DNA of 64,000 bases, from contig CAVEVQ010000006.1 of assembly GCA_963619325.1 (NCBI GenBank), positions 19,617-83,616 of the forward strand, given 5' to 3'. Positions 9,676 through 19,155 of the stretch are shown piece by piece. The position numbers were made by a program, and so were the translations under genes. This stretch comes from UBA1181 sp963619325 (GTDB lineage: Bacteria; Bacteroidota; Bacteroidia; Bacteroidales; Paludibacteraceae). The notes beneath the pieces were generated by a model. It worked only from the letters and a program-made list of their open reading frames with translations, was not told the DNA's origin and made no database searches. Position 1 is the first letter of the stretch. Every line of letters begins with the position of its first letter.

Positions 9676-10719
9676 ATGAATGTGATTGTTATGGAAGATC
9701 CATCAATTGTTTTACCTTCAGAATGGACGGAGCAAAGTGGGGTGATGTTGACTTGGCCTCATGAGGATAGTGATTGGAATTATATATTGGATGAGGTAAC
9801 ATCGTGTTATGTCAATGTTGCCAGGGAGATAGCAAAGAGAGAACGTTTGCTCGTCGTTTGTCGAGAAGAGGAGAAGGTTAGGAGCTTGTTGTCTGATATT
9901 CAAGATAATATCACCTTCAAAGTGATTGATAGTAATGACACATGGGCGAGAGACCATGGACCAATAACGGTTTTTGTGGATGCTGTTCCTATGCTTTATG
10001 ATTTCCAATTCAATGGTTGGGGATTGAAATTCGCTGCAAATAAGGATAATCAAATCAGTAGGCAACTATTTGAAAAAGAAACTTTTACATCTGAGACAGG
10101 CTATTATTCTTTGCTTCACTATGTTTTGGAGGGCGGAAGTATTGAGTCGGACGGGAAAGGAACCATGTTGACGACTTCAGAATGCCTTTTGTCTTGTAAT
10201 AGAAATGAAAGCCTTTCAAAAGAGGAGGTGGAAGATTTTTTGAAGCAAGTGTTTGGTTTACGGCGAGTTCTATGGATTGACCATGGTTATTTATCTGGAG
10301 ATGATACTGACAGTCATGTGGATACTTTGGCTCGATTTTGCAATGAAAATACGATTGCGTATGTGCAGTGCGAAGATAAAGATGACGAGCATTATGACGA
10401 GTTAAAGCAGATGGAGGAGGAGCTGAAAACATTCAAGAAGGTGGATGGAGAACCCTATAATCTGGTTGCTCTGCCATTACCATCTGCTAAGTATGAAGAT
10501 GGTTCTAGGTTACCTGCGACTTATGCTAATTTTCTAATAATCAATAGCGCAGTGTTGGTTCCCACCTACGGAGTTAAAGAAGACAAAATTGCAATAGAAA
10601 GACTGCAACAAGTGTTCACTGATAGAGAAATAGTAGGAGTTGATTGTTCTGTCTTGATTCGTCAACACGGATCCCTCCATTGTATAACGATGCAATTTCC
10701 AAAAGGAGTTTTAAAATAA
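9676..10719 (+). CDS. aguA: Agmatine deiminase
   Basis: 347 residues from ATG 9676 (an ATG at 9691 is equally possible). It belongs to the peptidyl-arginine-deiminase-like (PAD_porph) guanidino-modifying enzymes: LPSEWTEQSGVMLTWPH opens the fold, NDTWARDHGP binds substrate, DDTDSHVDTLARF carries the catalytic His, and the nucleophile is Cys336 in HGSLHCITMQ. It hydrolyses agmatine to N-carbamoylputrescine and ammonia. The next gene encodes the enzyme for the following step, so the pair forms the agmatine route to putrescine. The start just after a terminator means a promoter must lie within the terminator region or transcription reads through; I see no clear -7 box. Confidence 0.95.
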   Translation: MNVIVMEDPSIVLPSEWTEQSGVMLTWPHEDSDWNYILDEVTSCYVNVAREIAKRERLLVVCREEEKVRSLLSDIQDNITFKVIDSNDTWARDHGPITVFVDAVPMLYDFQFNGWGLKFAANKDNQISRQLFEKETFTSETGYYSLLHYVLEGGSIESDGKGTMLTTSECLLSCNRNESLSKEEVEDFLKQVFGLRRVLWIDHGYLSGDDTDSHVDTLARFCNENTIAYVQCEDKDDEHYDELKQMEEELKTFKKVDGEPYNLVALPLPSAKYEDGSRLPATYANFLIINSAVLVPTYGVKEDKIAIERLQQVFTDREIVGVDCSVLIRQHGSLHCITMQFPKGVLK

Positions 10720-10727
10720 GAAAAGAG

Positions 10728-11603
10728 ATGAAAATCGGTTTAATACAGCAACATAATAATGCGGACAGAACGGATAATCAACGTCGTCTGCAAGATAAAA
10801 TAAGACAATGTGCCGCACAAGGAGCTGAGTTGGTTGTTTTACAAGAATTGCATAATGGACTCTATTTCTGCCAAACGGAGGATGTAGATCAGTTTGATCA
10901 AGCAGAGACAATACCCGGACCCTCTACGGAGGCTTTCGGTGCGTTGGCAAAAGAGTTAGGTGTTGTGATTGTCTTGTCGTTGTTTGAAAAAAGGGCGGTT
11001 GGCTTATACCACAACACGGCGGTTGTCCTTGAAAAAGATGGAACAATTGTGGGAAAATATAGAAAAATGCATATTCCAGATGATCCGGCATATTATGAAA
11101 AATTCTATTTTACACCAGGAGATATAGGGTTCAAACCTATCCGTACTTCTGTAGGTACGTTGGGAGTTCTGGTGTGCTGGGATCAGTGGTATCCTGAGGC
11201 TGCCCGGTTGATGGCGTTAGCGGGAGCAGAAATTTTGATATATCCGACGGCTATCGGTTGGGAAAGTTCAGACTCAGAAGACGAGAAAGAAAGACAAACA
11301 GAGGCTTGGATGGTATCTCAGAGAGGACATGCTGTCGCAAATGGTTTGCCCGTAGTTGCGGTTAATCGCGTTGGGTGGGAAGAAGATCCTTCGGGCGCAA
11401 CGAATGGCATTATGTTTTGGGGCAATAGCTTTGTCTCTGGTCCACAAGGAGAGGTTTTGTCAAAACTTTCAAATACAGAGGAGGAGGTGCGTGTCGTTGA
11501 GGTTTCAATGAAGCGTTCCGAGGATGTGCGACGCATTTGGCCTTTCTTACGCGATCGTCGCATTGACCAATATGATGATATCCTAAAAAGGTATATAGAT
11601 TAG
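10728..11603 (+). CDS. aguB: N-carbamoylputrescine amidase
   Basis: 291 residues from ATG 10728, eight bases after aguA stops; an upstream in-frame extension to 10644 would overlap aguA and lacks homology. It is a nitrilase-superfamily amidohydrolase with the catalytic triad Glu40 (VVLQELHNG), Lys113 (KYRKMHIP) and Cys150 (VCWDQWYPE). The protein cleaves N-carbamoylputrescine to putrescine, CO2 and ammonia in the cytosol. Close length and the substrate-pocket sequence NRVGWEED agree with the AguB subfamily rather than general nitrilases. Together with AguA it supplies putrescine for polyamines. Confidence 0.96.
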   Translation: MKIGLIQQHNNADRTDNQRRLQDKIRQCAAQGAELVVLQELHNGLYFCQTEDVDQFDQAETIPGPSTEAFGALAKELGVVIVLSLFEKRAVGLYHNTAVVLEKDGTIVGKYRKMHIPDDPAYYEKFYFTPGDIGFKPIRTSVGTLGVLVCWDQWYPEAARLMALAGAEILIYPTAIGWESSDSEDEKERQTEAWMVSQRGHAVANGLPVVAVNRVGWEEDPSGATNGIMFWGNSFVSGPQGEVLSKLSNTEEEVRVVEVSMKRSEDVRRIWPFLRDRRIDQYDDILKRYID

Positions 11604-11635
11604 TTTAGAAAGACGATTAATTAACAAAAATATGG

Positions 11636-11666
11636 TAGTTATTAACAAAAAGGTTGTTAATAACTA
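11636..11666. repeat. 12-bp perfect inverted repeat upstream of parA
   Basis: TAGTTATTAACA (11636-11647) and its exact complement (11655-11666) flank a 7-base loop. There is no T-run after it on either side, so it is a weak candidate for a terminator. The 10-mer TTAACAAAAA also occurs twice (11621 and 11643). It could be the end of the aguB mRNA or an operator for parAB. Confidence 0.6.
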
Positions 11667-11750
11667 TTGCATTAAGTGAGTATCAAACGATTAGAAAAGA
11701 GTCTCATTTCAAATGCGTATATCCGTTATTTTTCAGTCATAAAAAAGTGC

Positions 11751-11758
11751 TATATTTG
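11751..11758 (+). promoter_or_regulatory. Bacteroidota -7 box for parA
   Basis: TATATTTG matches TAnnTTTG, 23 bases before the parA ATG. A T-rich stretch ending in TTTC (11731-11734) stands where the -33 element would be but is not a good TTTG match. Confidence 0.6.
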
Positions 11759-11781
11759 CGCAAGTTTTTAAAAGATTAGAT

Positions 11782-12576
11782 ATGGGAAAGATTATATCGT
11801 TAGCAAACCAAAAGGGAGGTGTCGGAAAAACGACTACGACAGTCAATCTTGCTGCATCATTGGCTGTTTTAGAAAAGAAAGTTTTGATAGTAGACGCTGA
11901 TCCGCAGGCAAATGCGTCGTCTACATACGGATATGATGTTCGTCGTTTGGAACATCCCGACAAGACGGTTTATGAATGTTTGCTTGGCACGATTGATCCA
12001 CACGAAGCCATATTAAATACAGAATTAGATAATTTGCAGATAATACCTTCTCACATTAACCTTGTTGGAGCGGAGGTAGAGCTTGTCTCTTTGGAGAATC
12101 GAGAGATGTATTTCAAAAGAGCGTTGACTCCTTTAAAAGATGAGTATGATTATATTTTGATTGATTGTTCTCCATCTTTAGGTTTGATAACGTTGAATGC
12201 ATTGACAGCGACAGACTCTGTAATTATTCCTGTACAGTGTGAGTTTTTTGCATTGGAGGGAATCTCTAAATTATTGAGTACGATTAAGTTAGTTCAAAGC
12301 AAGTTAAACCCTGAATTGGAAATAGAAGGATTCTTATTGACGATGTATGATGCACGTACTCGACTGAATAATCAGGTTGTTGACGATGTTCGTTCTCACT
12401 TTGGAGATATGGTGTTTAAGACTATTATACAAAGAAATATCAAGTTGAGCGAGTCTCCAAGTTTCCATAAGCCAGTCATCACTTATGATGCTGAGTCAAA
12501 AGGTGCTATTTGTTATATGCAGTTGGCTCAAGAATTGATTGAGAACAATCAACCAGAAGAAAAAACTGTTGAGTAG
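11782..12576 (+). CDS. parA: Chromosome-partitioning ATPase ParA/Soj
   Basis: 264 residues with a deviant Walker A motif KGGVGKTT at residues 11-18, including the signature lysine Lys11, then DADPQANASS and the Walker B-like YILIDCSPSLG. It is a chromosomal (Soj-type) ParA without an N-terminal helix-turn-helix. ATP-dependent dimers bind nucleoid DNA and pull ParB-parS complexes, driving origin segregation. parB follows 35 bases downstream on the same strand, and a -7 box precedes the gene, so the pair is one operon, probably with DUF5683 and the transglycosylase behind it. Confidence 0.98.
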   Translation: MGKIISLANQKGGVGKTTTTVNLAASLAVLEKKVLIVDADPQANASSTYGYDVRRLEHPDKTVYECLLGTIDPHEAILNTELDNLQIIPSHINLVGAEVELVSLENREMYFKRALTPLKDEYDYILIDCSPSLGLITLNALTATDSVIIPVQCEFFALEGISKLLSTIKLVQSKLNPELEIEGFLLTMYDARTRLNNQVVDDVRSHFGDMVFKTIIQRNIKLSESPSFHKPVITYDAESKGAICYMQLAQELIENNQPEEKTVE

Positions 12577-12611
12577 TAAGACTTTAGAAACAAAGAAACA
12601 AAGGATTTAAG

Positions 12612-13568
12612 ATGGCTAAGAAAGGTTTTGGTGGCTTAAGTAGTGGCTTGGATGATATGGATCTTGATATGTCCGCTTTAAAAAAAGGAAAGGGTGGCGG
12701 AGTCAATGCTTTGTTTGGTATCAGTGAAGAGGAGGTGAAAGTAGAAGGAGCATCTTCTATCAATGAGATACCGCTTTCTGAAATTGAGGCGAATCCAGAT
12801 CAGCCAAGGCGTGAGTTTGATGAAGAAGCTCTATTGGAGTTGTCTGAGTCAATACGTCAAATTGGTGTGATTCAGCCGATAACATTGCGAAAGGTTGCTG
12901 ATCATAAATATCAGATTATCGCTGGAGAACGTCGTTTCAGAGCTTCTCAACTTTGTGGAATGGAGGCAATTCCGGCTTACGTTCGAGATGTTTCTGATGA
13001 TCAGGTTCTGGAGATGGCTTTAGTGGAGAATATCCAGCGTGTCGACTTGAACCCTATAGAAGTAGCTATATCATACCAGAGTTTAATGGAGCAATGTCAT
13101 TATACGCAGGATCAGTTGAGCGATAGAATCGGGAAAAACCGTGCTACAGTTGCCAATTATGTTCGTTTGCTTCGTCTTCCCGCTGAGATTCAGATGGGTT
13201 TGAAGGAGAAAAAAATTGATATGGGACATGCGAGAGCATTGCTAGGGGCAGAGAATATGGTGGATCAGTTATCTATTTATAATGAAATTCTTAAACAAGG
13301 TCTAACCGTAAGAAAGGTGGAAGAACTTGTTCGAAATATCGGAAAAGACGCTGTAGAGACTGAAAAACCCGCTAAGCCTGCCATTTCAGAGGAGTATTCA
13401 TTGTTGAAAAACAGATTGTCCCAAATGTTTTCTTCGGAAGTTAAATTGTCAGTCAATGCGAAAGGGAAAGGAAATATCTCTATTCCGTTTAAAAATGATG
13501 AAGAGCTAACTAAAATTATGGAAATCTTTGATTCTCTTCATCCCAACAATAATGAAGGTGTCTCTTAG
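12612..13568 (+). CDS. parB: ParB family chromosome-partitioning protein
   Basis: 318 residues. The N-terminal ParB/sulfiredoxin-like CTPase domain (about 50-140) shows IPLSEIEANPDQPRREF, IRQIGVIQPI and the GERRFRA box. A helix-turn-helix DNA-binding domain follows (about 150-220: LSDRIGKNRATVANYVRLL), then a short C-terminal dimerisation region. ParB loads on parS sites and spreads with CTP hydrolysis. The 35-base gap from parA and matching strand support an operon. I could not find a consensus parS site in the window. Confidence 0.97.
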   Translation: MAKKGFGGLSSGLDDMDLDMSALKKGKGGGVNALFGISEEEVKVEGASSINEIPLSEIEANPDQPRREFDEEALLELSESIRQIGVIQPITLRKVADHKYQIIAGERRFRASQLCGMEAIPAYVRDVSDDQVLEMALVENIQRVDLNPIEVAISYQSLMEQCHYTQDQLSDRIGKNRATVANYVRLLRLPAEIQMGLKEKKIDMGHARALLGAENMVDQLSIYNEILKQGLTVRKVEELVRNIGKDAVETEKPAKPAISEEYSLLKNRLSQMFSSEVKLSVNAKGKGNISIPFKNDEELTKIMEIFDSLHPNNNEGVS

Positions 13569-13616
13569 TGAAGGTCATTTATATGTTACTTCTGTAAGAA
13601 AAATAATATCAATTTC

Positions 13617-14435
13617 TTGAAAAATAGGATTTGGATATATTTGTTTTTTGCGCTTTGGTTTATTTCAATCAAAGCTTTTTCTGTTACGTCTGAAACAATA
13701 GCTGCACCGACAATTCCTGTAATGTTGGGAAATACGGAAGAAGGTAGTAATGAGAGTCCTTCTAAAGAGTCTGAATCGATACAGAAAAATGAAATGGCAA
13801 GCCCGGTTGAATCTGACGTGGAAAACTTTCCTGATACGACGCACATTCAGTTTGAATTTGTGTCGGATGCAGATTCAGCGAAGAGTGTTTCTAAGAAAGA
13901 TCGTCGATTAAGCAAGAATGATTTGTATTTTAAGCCAGACCCCAAACGAGCTACATGGTATGCTTTGGTGTGCCCTGGATTAGGACAGATTTATAATCGT
14001 AGTTATTGGAAACTTCCTATTTTGTATGGAGGCATTCTCACTTTTACCTATTTCTTGGGATGGAATAATCGTATGTATAACGAGTATCACAATGCGTATC
14101 GTGATATATTGGATAATGATCCAACAACCAAAAGTTACGAGAATCTTATCAATAATAGTTATAATGGAACGCAATCGTGGTTACAGCAGACATTGAAATC
14201 AAAGACGAACAGATATAGGCGTTATAGGGATCTAAGTACTTTCGGGTTGGTCGCATTGTACATGGTGAGCGTGGTGGATGCATTTGTAGATGCACATTTG
14301 TATGATTTTACGGTAACGGATGATCTTTCAATGAAGGTGGAACCTGTTATCAATTTATATGGTATGGAGGGTGTTACTGGTCAAACAGAGCAGAGAGCGA
14401 TGGTTGGCTTGCAGTGCAGTTTCCGCTTTAAATAA
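13617..14435 (+). CDS. DUF5683 family membrane/periplasmic protein
   Basis: 272 residues. The frame is open from 13572 with no ATG before residue 36; TTG 13617 gives a good signal-like start (KNRIWIYLFFALWFISIKAF), so a TTG start is chosen. After a low-complexity acidic linker (about 35-90) comes the DUF5683 core: DPKRATWYALVCPGLGQIYN, hydrophobic segments LPILYGGILTFTYFLGW and FGLVALYMVSVVDAFVDAHL, ending in an outer-membrane-like strand. The function of the family is unknown. It sits between parB and a lytic transglycosylase, an order I recognise from other Bacteroidales. Confidence 0.85.
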   Translation: MKNRIWIYLFFALWFISIKAFSVTSETIAAPTIPVMLGNTEEGSNESPSKESESIQKNEMASPVESDVENFPDTTHIQFEFVSDADSAKSVSKKDRRLSKNDLYFKPDPKRATWYALVCPGLGQIYNRSYWKLPILYGGILTFTYFLGWNNRMYNEYHNAYRDILDNDPTTKSYENLINNSYNGTQSWLQQTLKSKTNRYRRYRDLSTFGLVALYMVSVVDAFVDAHLYDFTVTDDLSMKVEPVINLYGMEGVTGQTEQRAMVGLQCSFRFK

Positions 14436-14441
14436 TTAGAG

Positions 14442-15818
14442 ATGAAACGTTTTGTTGGAGTGTTCTTTTTATCTTTTTTTTTGTTGAGTATATGTTCTGC
14501 AAAATCTGAAAGGAGAGTAGAGGAACAGAAAATTTCGGAAAAAGAACAAGAAGTGATGAGAGAGGAGGTAGACTCTGTTGAAATTGAGGCTTTAGAGGAG
14601 GAGTTGGTATTAGACTCTCTTTTGATGTCGGAAGTAGACACTACAGTTCTTGCACAGACGGATGACTTACCTTCGGATTTTGACAGTAAATTGCTTTCTT
14701 TATTGAATATTTATCAAGGAGCGATTTTGAGTTCGGATTGTCTAACCGATAGCGTTGGACCCGTCTTTTCGGACTCTGTCTACATAGATCGTTTGCAAAA
14801 GATACCATCCCTTTTTGAACTGGTCTACAATCCGATTGTAAAGCGCTATATTGAGTTATACACACAGAAAAGAAGAAAGCAATTGTCCTATATGTTGGGG
14901 ATAGGTAATTATTACTATCCAATTTTCGAACATGCGTTGGATGCTTTGGGACTACCAATAGAACTGAAATATTTGCCGGTTATAGAGTCTGCTTTGAATC
15001 CAAGAGCATATTCTTGTGTGGGAGCGTCTGGACTTTGGCAGTTTATGTATGGAACAGGAAAAATCTATGGGTTGCAAGGAAATAGTCTGATTGATGAGAG
15101 AAGAGATCCCATCAAGTCAACGAATGCGGCGGCGAGATTTCTTCGTGATTTGTATAAAATGTATGGGGATTGGTCTCTTGTAATTGCCGCTTACAACTGC
15201 GGTCCTGGAAATGTTAATAAGGCGATGAGACGTGCAGGAGGGAAAAAGGATTACTGGGCTATTTATCCATATCTTCCAAAAGAAACGAGAGGATATGTGC
15301 CTGCGTTCATTGCTGCTACCTATGCCATGACCTATTACAAAGAACACAATATTTGTCCTGCAAGAGTTGAGATGCCGTATGTATGTGATACGGTTATGCT
15401 TTCAGAAAAGATGCATTTGCAGCAAGTCGCGGATGTTTTGGAAATCGACATTGAGACGCTCCGTAATATGAATCCTCAGTATCGTAAGGACATTATACCG
15501 GGTAATGGGCAGTCGTATACTTTATGTTTGCCACAGAAGAACGTAGGGGCATTTATAGAGATGAAAGATTCCATTGTCAAGTATAAAGCGGACTCTTTCA
15601 ATGTTTTGACTCGTGTTGTAGTCTTGCCTGCCAACGCTGATCCCTATTTTAGGGGCGTGAAAAACGGAGCCATAACAAAAGGGACGTACGTTGTAAAGAA
15701 AGGCGATACCCTTTCTACGATTGCAAAGAGAAGAAAGGTTTCCGTTTCGCAAATAAAGAAATGGAATAATCTCAGGTCGGATAACATTTATATCGGGCAA
15801 AAGTTGAGGATACATTAG
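14442..15818 (+). CDS. Membrane-bound lytic murein transglycosylase (MltD-like) with LysM
   Basis: 458 residues. An N-terminal signal peptide (about 1-21) is followed by a glutamate-rich segment (25-75). The SLT catalytic domain (about 165-300) contains LPVIESALNPRAYS with the catalytic Glu, GASGLWQFM, and YNCGPGNVNKA. A degenerate LysM-like repeat (about 320-365) and a clear LysM (about 413-458: YVVKKGDTLSTIAKRRKVS to GQKLRIH) bind peptidoglycan. It cleaves glycan strands with formation of 1,6-anhydro-muramic acid. It starts 6 bases after the DUF5683 stop, so the two are translated from one message. Confidence 0.95.
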   Translation: MKRFVGVFFLSFFLLSICSAKSERRVEEQKISEKEQEVMREEVDSVEIEALEEELVLDSLLMSEVDTTVLAQTDDLPSDFDSKLLSLLNIYQGAILSSDCLTDSVGPVFSDSVYIDRLQKIPSLFELVYNPIVKRYIELYTQKRRKQLSYMLGIGNYYYPIFEHALDALGLPIELKYLPVIESALNPRAYSCVGASGLWQFMYGTGKIYGLQGNSLIDERRDPIKSTNAAARFLRDLYKMYGDWSLVIAAYNCGPGNVNKAMRRAGGKKDYWAIYPYLPKETRGYVPAFIAATYAMTYYKEHNICPARVEMPYVCDTVMLSEKMHLQQVADVLEIDIETLRNMNPQYRKDIIPGNGQSYTLCLPQKNVGAFIEMKDSIVKYKADSFNVLTRVVVLPANADPYFRGVKNGAITKGTYVVKKGDTLSTIAKRRKVSVSQIKKWNNLRSDNIYIGQKLRIH

Positions 15819-15979
15819 AAGATGTGTGAAAGTATATGAATGGCTTAAAGGACATTCTATTATTGTTGAAATTTTGGTATCATCAAACTTCATTTAATTC
15901 AACATTTTTTTGTATTTTAGCACGCTGATTTTTTGAATGTTGGATTATTTTATAAGAAAAAAACAAAAAATAAACATAA

Positions 15980-18046
15980 ATGGCTACATTAGAGAAGATT
16001 AGAAGCCGTTCGGGTTTGTTGATTGCGTCTATTGCAATTGCCCTTTTGTGCTTCGTTGTTGGCGATGCTTTGAATAACTCGTCTACTTTGTTTAACAATT
16101 CAAGAAACTCTGTTGGTGAGGTCAACGGAAAGTCTATGACTACGGGTGAGTTTCAAAAACAGGTGTCTGTCATGTCAAACGTTTTTAAAATGGCAGGGCA
16201 GTCAGTAGACGACGGTAATGTTAGAGATGCTGTTTGGAATACCTACATTCAGTCTGTTGTTTTAGGTGAGGAAGCAGAGGAAATCGGTATGTCTGTAACT
16301 GCTGCTGAGTTAAAGGATGCAACTTTAGGGGAGCATGTGCACCCTATGCTTCGTCAGATTTCTCTTTTTACCAACGAAAATGGACAATTTGACAAAAGCC
16401 GATTAGTGCAGGTGTTGAGCCAAATGGATCAAGAGGGAAATGAGGAACTGAAAGATTATTGGATGTTTTGGGAGAAGAGAATCTCTGAGACGATTTTGTC
16501 AGAAAAATTCACTCGTCTCGTAGAGAAGGCAATGACTGCTCCTAAGGCTGAGGTGGATTTCCTCTCAAAGGTATATTCTACAGAGAAGAAGGTTGCTTAT
16601 GCTGCTAAACCTTATAGTGAGTTGGCTGACTCTCTCTTTACTCCGTCTGCTGAGGCTTTGAAAGCAAAATATGCAGAAAAGAAGGAGAGCTACAAGACAG
16701 ATGGCTATAGAGTGGTAAAATGTGTTGTTTTTGATGTTCGTGCATCTCAAGAAGACTATAATCAAACTTCTGAAAAGGTAAAGGCTGCAGAGCAATACTT
16801 GAAGAATATTTCAGACGAGGAACTTCCTTACTATGTGGCTCAAGAGTCTGATGCAGAGTTCCCATTCAATCCATTCTACCGTACGGAGAATGATATTGAT
16901 ATGTCATTCAGAACATTCGCATTCACTGCTGCGAAAGATTCTGTAGCTCAAACGATTTTTGATGGTAATATTTTTAAAACAGCGAAAGTTTTATCATCGG
17001 TGGTTTCACGTCCAGACTCTGTTGATGTCAGTGTGATTTTGATAGGTGGCACTTCAGTTGATGCCGCAACTAAGACCGCAGATAGTTTGTTGACTGCGTT
17101 GAAGAGCGGTTCAGATTTCAAGGAAGTGGCTGCTAAGCACTCTGCGGATCCCAATGGCCGTCAAAATGGTGGTGAATGGGGTTGGTTGAGAGAGGGCCTT
17201 TCTGGATCTGCTTCTTTTGACAGCATAGTGTTCAATGCGAAAGTTGGTGATGTTGTGAAGGTGCAGAATGAACAGGCTATCTTCTTGGTTAAGATTAATG
17301 CTGCTACTGCTCCTGTAAAGAAAGTTAGATTGGCGGAAATTGCAAATCAAGTTTTGCCAAGTGGCGACACTTATCGTTCAGTGTTTGAGAAAGCCAACTC
17401 TTTTATTGCTAAGAATAATACAGCAGCGAAGTTTGATACAGCAGCAGCTGCGGAAGGTCTGTTGGTTAGAGAACTTGGTCCGTTCACGGAGAACCAATCT
17501 AATCTTTATGTAATTGAAAACGGACGTCCGATTGTAAAGTGGGCATACGAAGCTAATTTAGGAGATGTTTGCACAAAACCTTTTGATTCAAAAGACAAAT
17601 ATCTTGTGGCATACGTTAGTGAGATTGTAGAGAAAGGGTATGTTCCAGAAAACAACAAACGTGTGCAGGATCAGTTGTCTGTTGCGGTTATCAAGGACAT
17701 GAAAGCAGAAAAAATTAAAAGCGATTTGTCTAATGTTTCAGATTTAGCATCTGTTGGTAGAGTCGATACTGCTACTGTTTCATTGGATTTGAAAGGTGTT
17801 AGTGGTATTGGCCCTGATGCTTCTTTCATTGGTAATGCTGTAAATGCGGAGGCTGGAAAGATTACTGTTGTGAAAGGAGACAGATCTGTTTTTGCGATTC
17901 AGGTGTTAGAGTCTAACGAGTCTTCTTTAAGTGCCGCTAAAGCGGATCGTACCAAGGAAAATGTTCGTCAGTACGTTATCAGCAATTTGGTTGGATCCTT
18001 AATGAACGATGCGGAAGTAGAGGATACTCGTTCAAGATTTTATTAA
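15980..18046 (+). CDS. PpiD/SurA-like peptidyl-prolyl isomerase, membrane-anchored
   Basis: 688 residues. A single N-terminal transmembrane segment (about 12-30, LLIASIAIALLCFVVGDAL) anchors a periplasmic SurA_N_3 chaperone domain (about 40-190) and a PPIC-type parvulin domain (about 345-440: SADPNGRQNGGEWGWLREG). Further C-terminal chaperone regions follow. It resembles PpiD and would help outer-membrane and T9SS client proteins fold after Sec export. The gene stands alone, about 160 bases after the transglycosylase, and ends in a terminator at 18068. Confidence 0.93.
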   Translation: MATLEKIRSRSGLLIASIAIALLCFVVGDALNNSSTLFNNSRNSVGEVNGKSMTTGEFQKQVSVMSNVFKMAGQSVDDGNVRDAVWNTYIQSVVLGEEAEEIGMSVTAAELKDATLGEHVHPMLRQISLFTNENGQFDKSRLVQVLSQMDQEGNEELKDYWMFWEKRISETILSEKFTRLVEKAMTAPKAEVDFLSKVYSTEKKVAYAAKPYSELADSLFTPSAEALKAKYAEKKESYKTDGYRVVKCVVFDVRASQEDYNQTSEKVKAAEQYLKNISDEELPYYVAQESDAEFPFNPFYRTENDIDMSFRTFAFTAAKDSVAQTIFDGNIFKTAKVLSSVVSRPDSVDVSVILIGGTSVDAATKTADSLLTALKSGSDFKEVAAKHSADPNGRQNGGEWGWLREGLSGSASFDSIVFNAKVGDVVKVQNEQAIFLVKINAATAPVKKVRLAEIANQVLPSGDTYRSVFEKANSFIAKNNTAAKFDTAAAAEGLLVRELGPFTENQSNLYVIENGRPIVKWAYEANLGDVCTKPFDSKDKYLVAYVSEIVEKGYVPENNKRVQDQLSVAVIKDMKAEKIKSDLSNVSDLASVGRVDTATVSLDLKGVSGIGPDASFIGNAVNAEAGKITVVKGDRSVFAIQVLESNESSLSAAKADRTKENVRQYVISNLVGSLMNDAEVEDTRSRFY

Positions 18047-18067
18047 TAAAAGATATTAGAAAAGAAG

Positions 18068-18101
18068 GGCATAGGGATTGTATTCTCTATGCCCTTTTTT
18101 G
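18068..18101 (+). terminator. Rho-independent terminator after the PpiD-like gene
   Basis: An 11-bp stem (18068-18078 with 18085-18095, one G-T pair), a 6-base loop and six T at 18096-18101, 21 bases past the stop codon. Confidence 0.9.
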
Positions 18102-18121
18102 AATTATAAGAAGGTGTGAGT

Positions 18122-19147
18122 ATGGAAGTTTTGTTAGGTAAGACCTTAAACGAACTGAAGGAGATTGCTAAGACTTTAGGTATGCCTTCGTTTGTTGGGA
18201 CGCAGATAGCGGAATGGATGTATAAAAAGCGTGTCAATGATTTTGATGCGATGAAGAATATTTCTCAAAAAAATCGTCAGTTGTTGTTCCAGTCTTTTGA
18301 GGTCGGAAGGCAAGCTCCTGTTGACATGTGTGTGTCGGGGGACGGTACGAAAAAATATCTTTTTCGGGTCGGGCCGCATTTTGTGGAGACAGTTTATATT
18401 CCAGAAGGAGAGAGAGCTACTCTTTGTGTGTCCACACAGGTGGGATGTAAGATGAATTGCCAATTTTGTGCAACGGGAAAACAAGGTTTTTCGTCGCATC
18501 TGACGGTTGCGCAGATTTTAAATCAAATATTTTCCATTCCTGAAAGTGAAAGTCTTACGAATGTCGTTTTTATGGGGATGGGAGAGCCTTTTGATAACAC
18601 AGACAATGTTTTGCGTACCTTAGAGATAATGACGGAAGAATATGGGATGGCATGGAGTCCGAAAAGAATTACGGTTTCAACAGTGGGCATTCTCTCTGGA
18701 ATGAAACGTTTCTTGGATGAATCGAAATGCCATTTAGCGGTAAGCCTTCATAATCCAATTCCAGAAGAACGTGTTCAAATAATGCCTATACAGAAAGCCT
18801 TCCCAATTGAAAAGGTGATTGAAGAACTAAAAAGGTACGATTTTTCAGGTCAACGTCGTGTCTCTTTTGAATATACGATGTTCAAGGGAGTCAATGATCA
18901 AGCAAAACATGTCAGAGCATTACTTTCTTTGTTAAGTGGTTTAGAATGTCGCATTAATTTGATACGTTTCCATAAAGTGCCAGAAGTGCCTTTGGAAGGC
19001 TCTGACATGAAACAGATGGAATGGTTTAGAGATGCTTTGAATGCTAAAGGATTGACAACGACAATCAGAAGGTCACGAGGAGAGGATATCTTGGCTGCTT
19101 GTGGACTTCTTTCCACAAAAAAAATAGAAGATCAAAATAATAAATAG
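18122..19147 (+). CDS. rlmN: 23S rRNA (A2503-C2)/tRNA (A37-C2) methyltransferase RlmN
   Basis: 341 residues from ATG 18122 (a GTG six bases earlier is in frame). The radical-SAM cluster motif CxxxCxxC uses Cys109, Cys113 and Cys116 (GCKMNCQFCATG). The C-terminal cysteine that carries the methyl/methylene intermediate lies in DILAACGLL. It methylates C2 of A2503 in 23S rRNA and A37 in some tRNAs. The GMGEPFDN motif for SAM binding is present. Eight bases separate it from the DUF4837 gene, so it heads a short operon after a strong terminator. Confidence 0.98.
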   Translation: MEVLLGKTLNELKEIAKTLGMPSFVGTQIAEWMYKKRVNDFDAMKNISQKNRQLLFQSFEVGRQAPVDMCVSGDGTKKYLFRVGPHFVETVYIPEGERATLCVSTQVGCKMNCQFCATGKQGFSSHLTVAQILNQIFSIPESESLTNVVFMGMGEPFDNTDNVLRTLEIMTEEYGMAWSPKRITVSTVGILSGMKRFLDESKCHLAVSLHNPIPEERVQIMPIQKAFPIEKVIEELKRYDFSGQRRVSFEYTMFKGVNDQAKHVRALLSLLSGLECRINLIRFHKVPEVPLEGSDMKQMEWFRDALNAKGLTTTIRRSRGEDILAACGLLSTKKIEDQNNK

Positions 19148-19155
19148 AAATGGTT

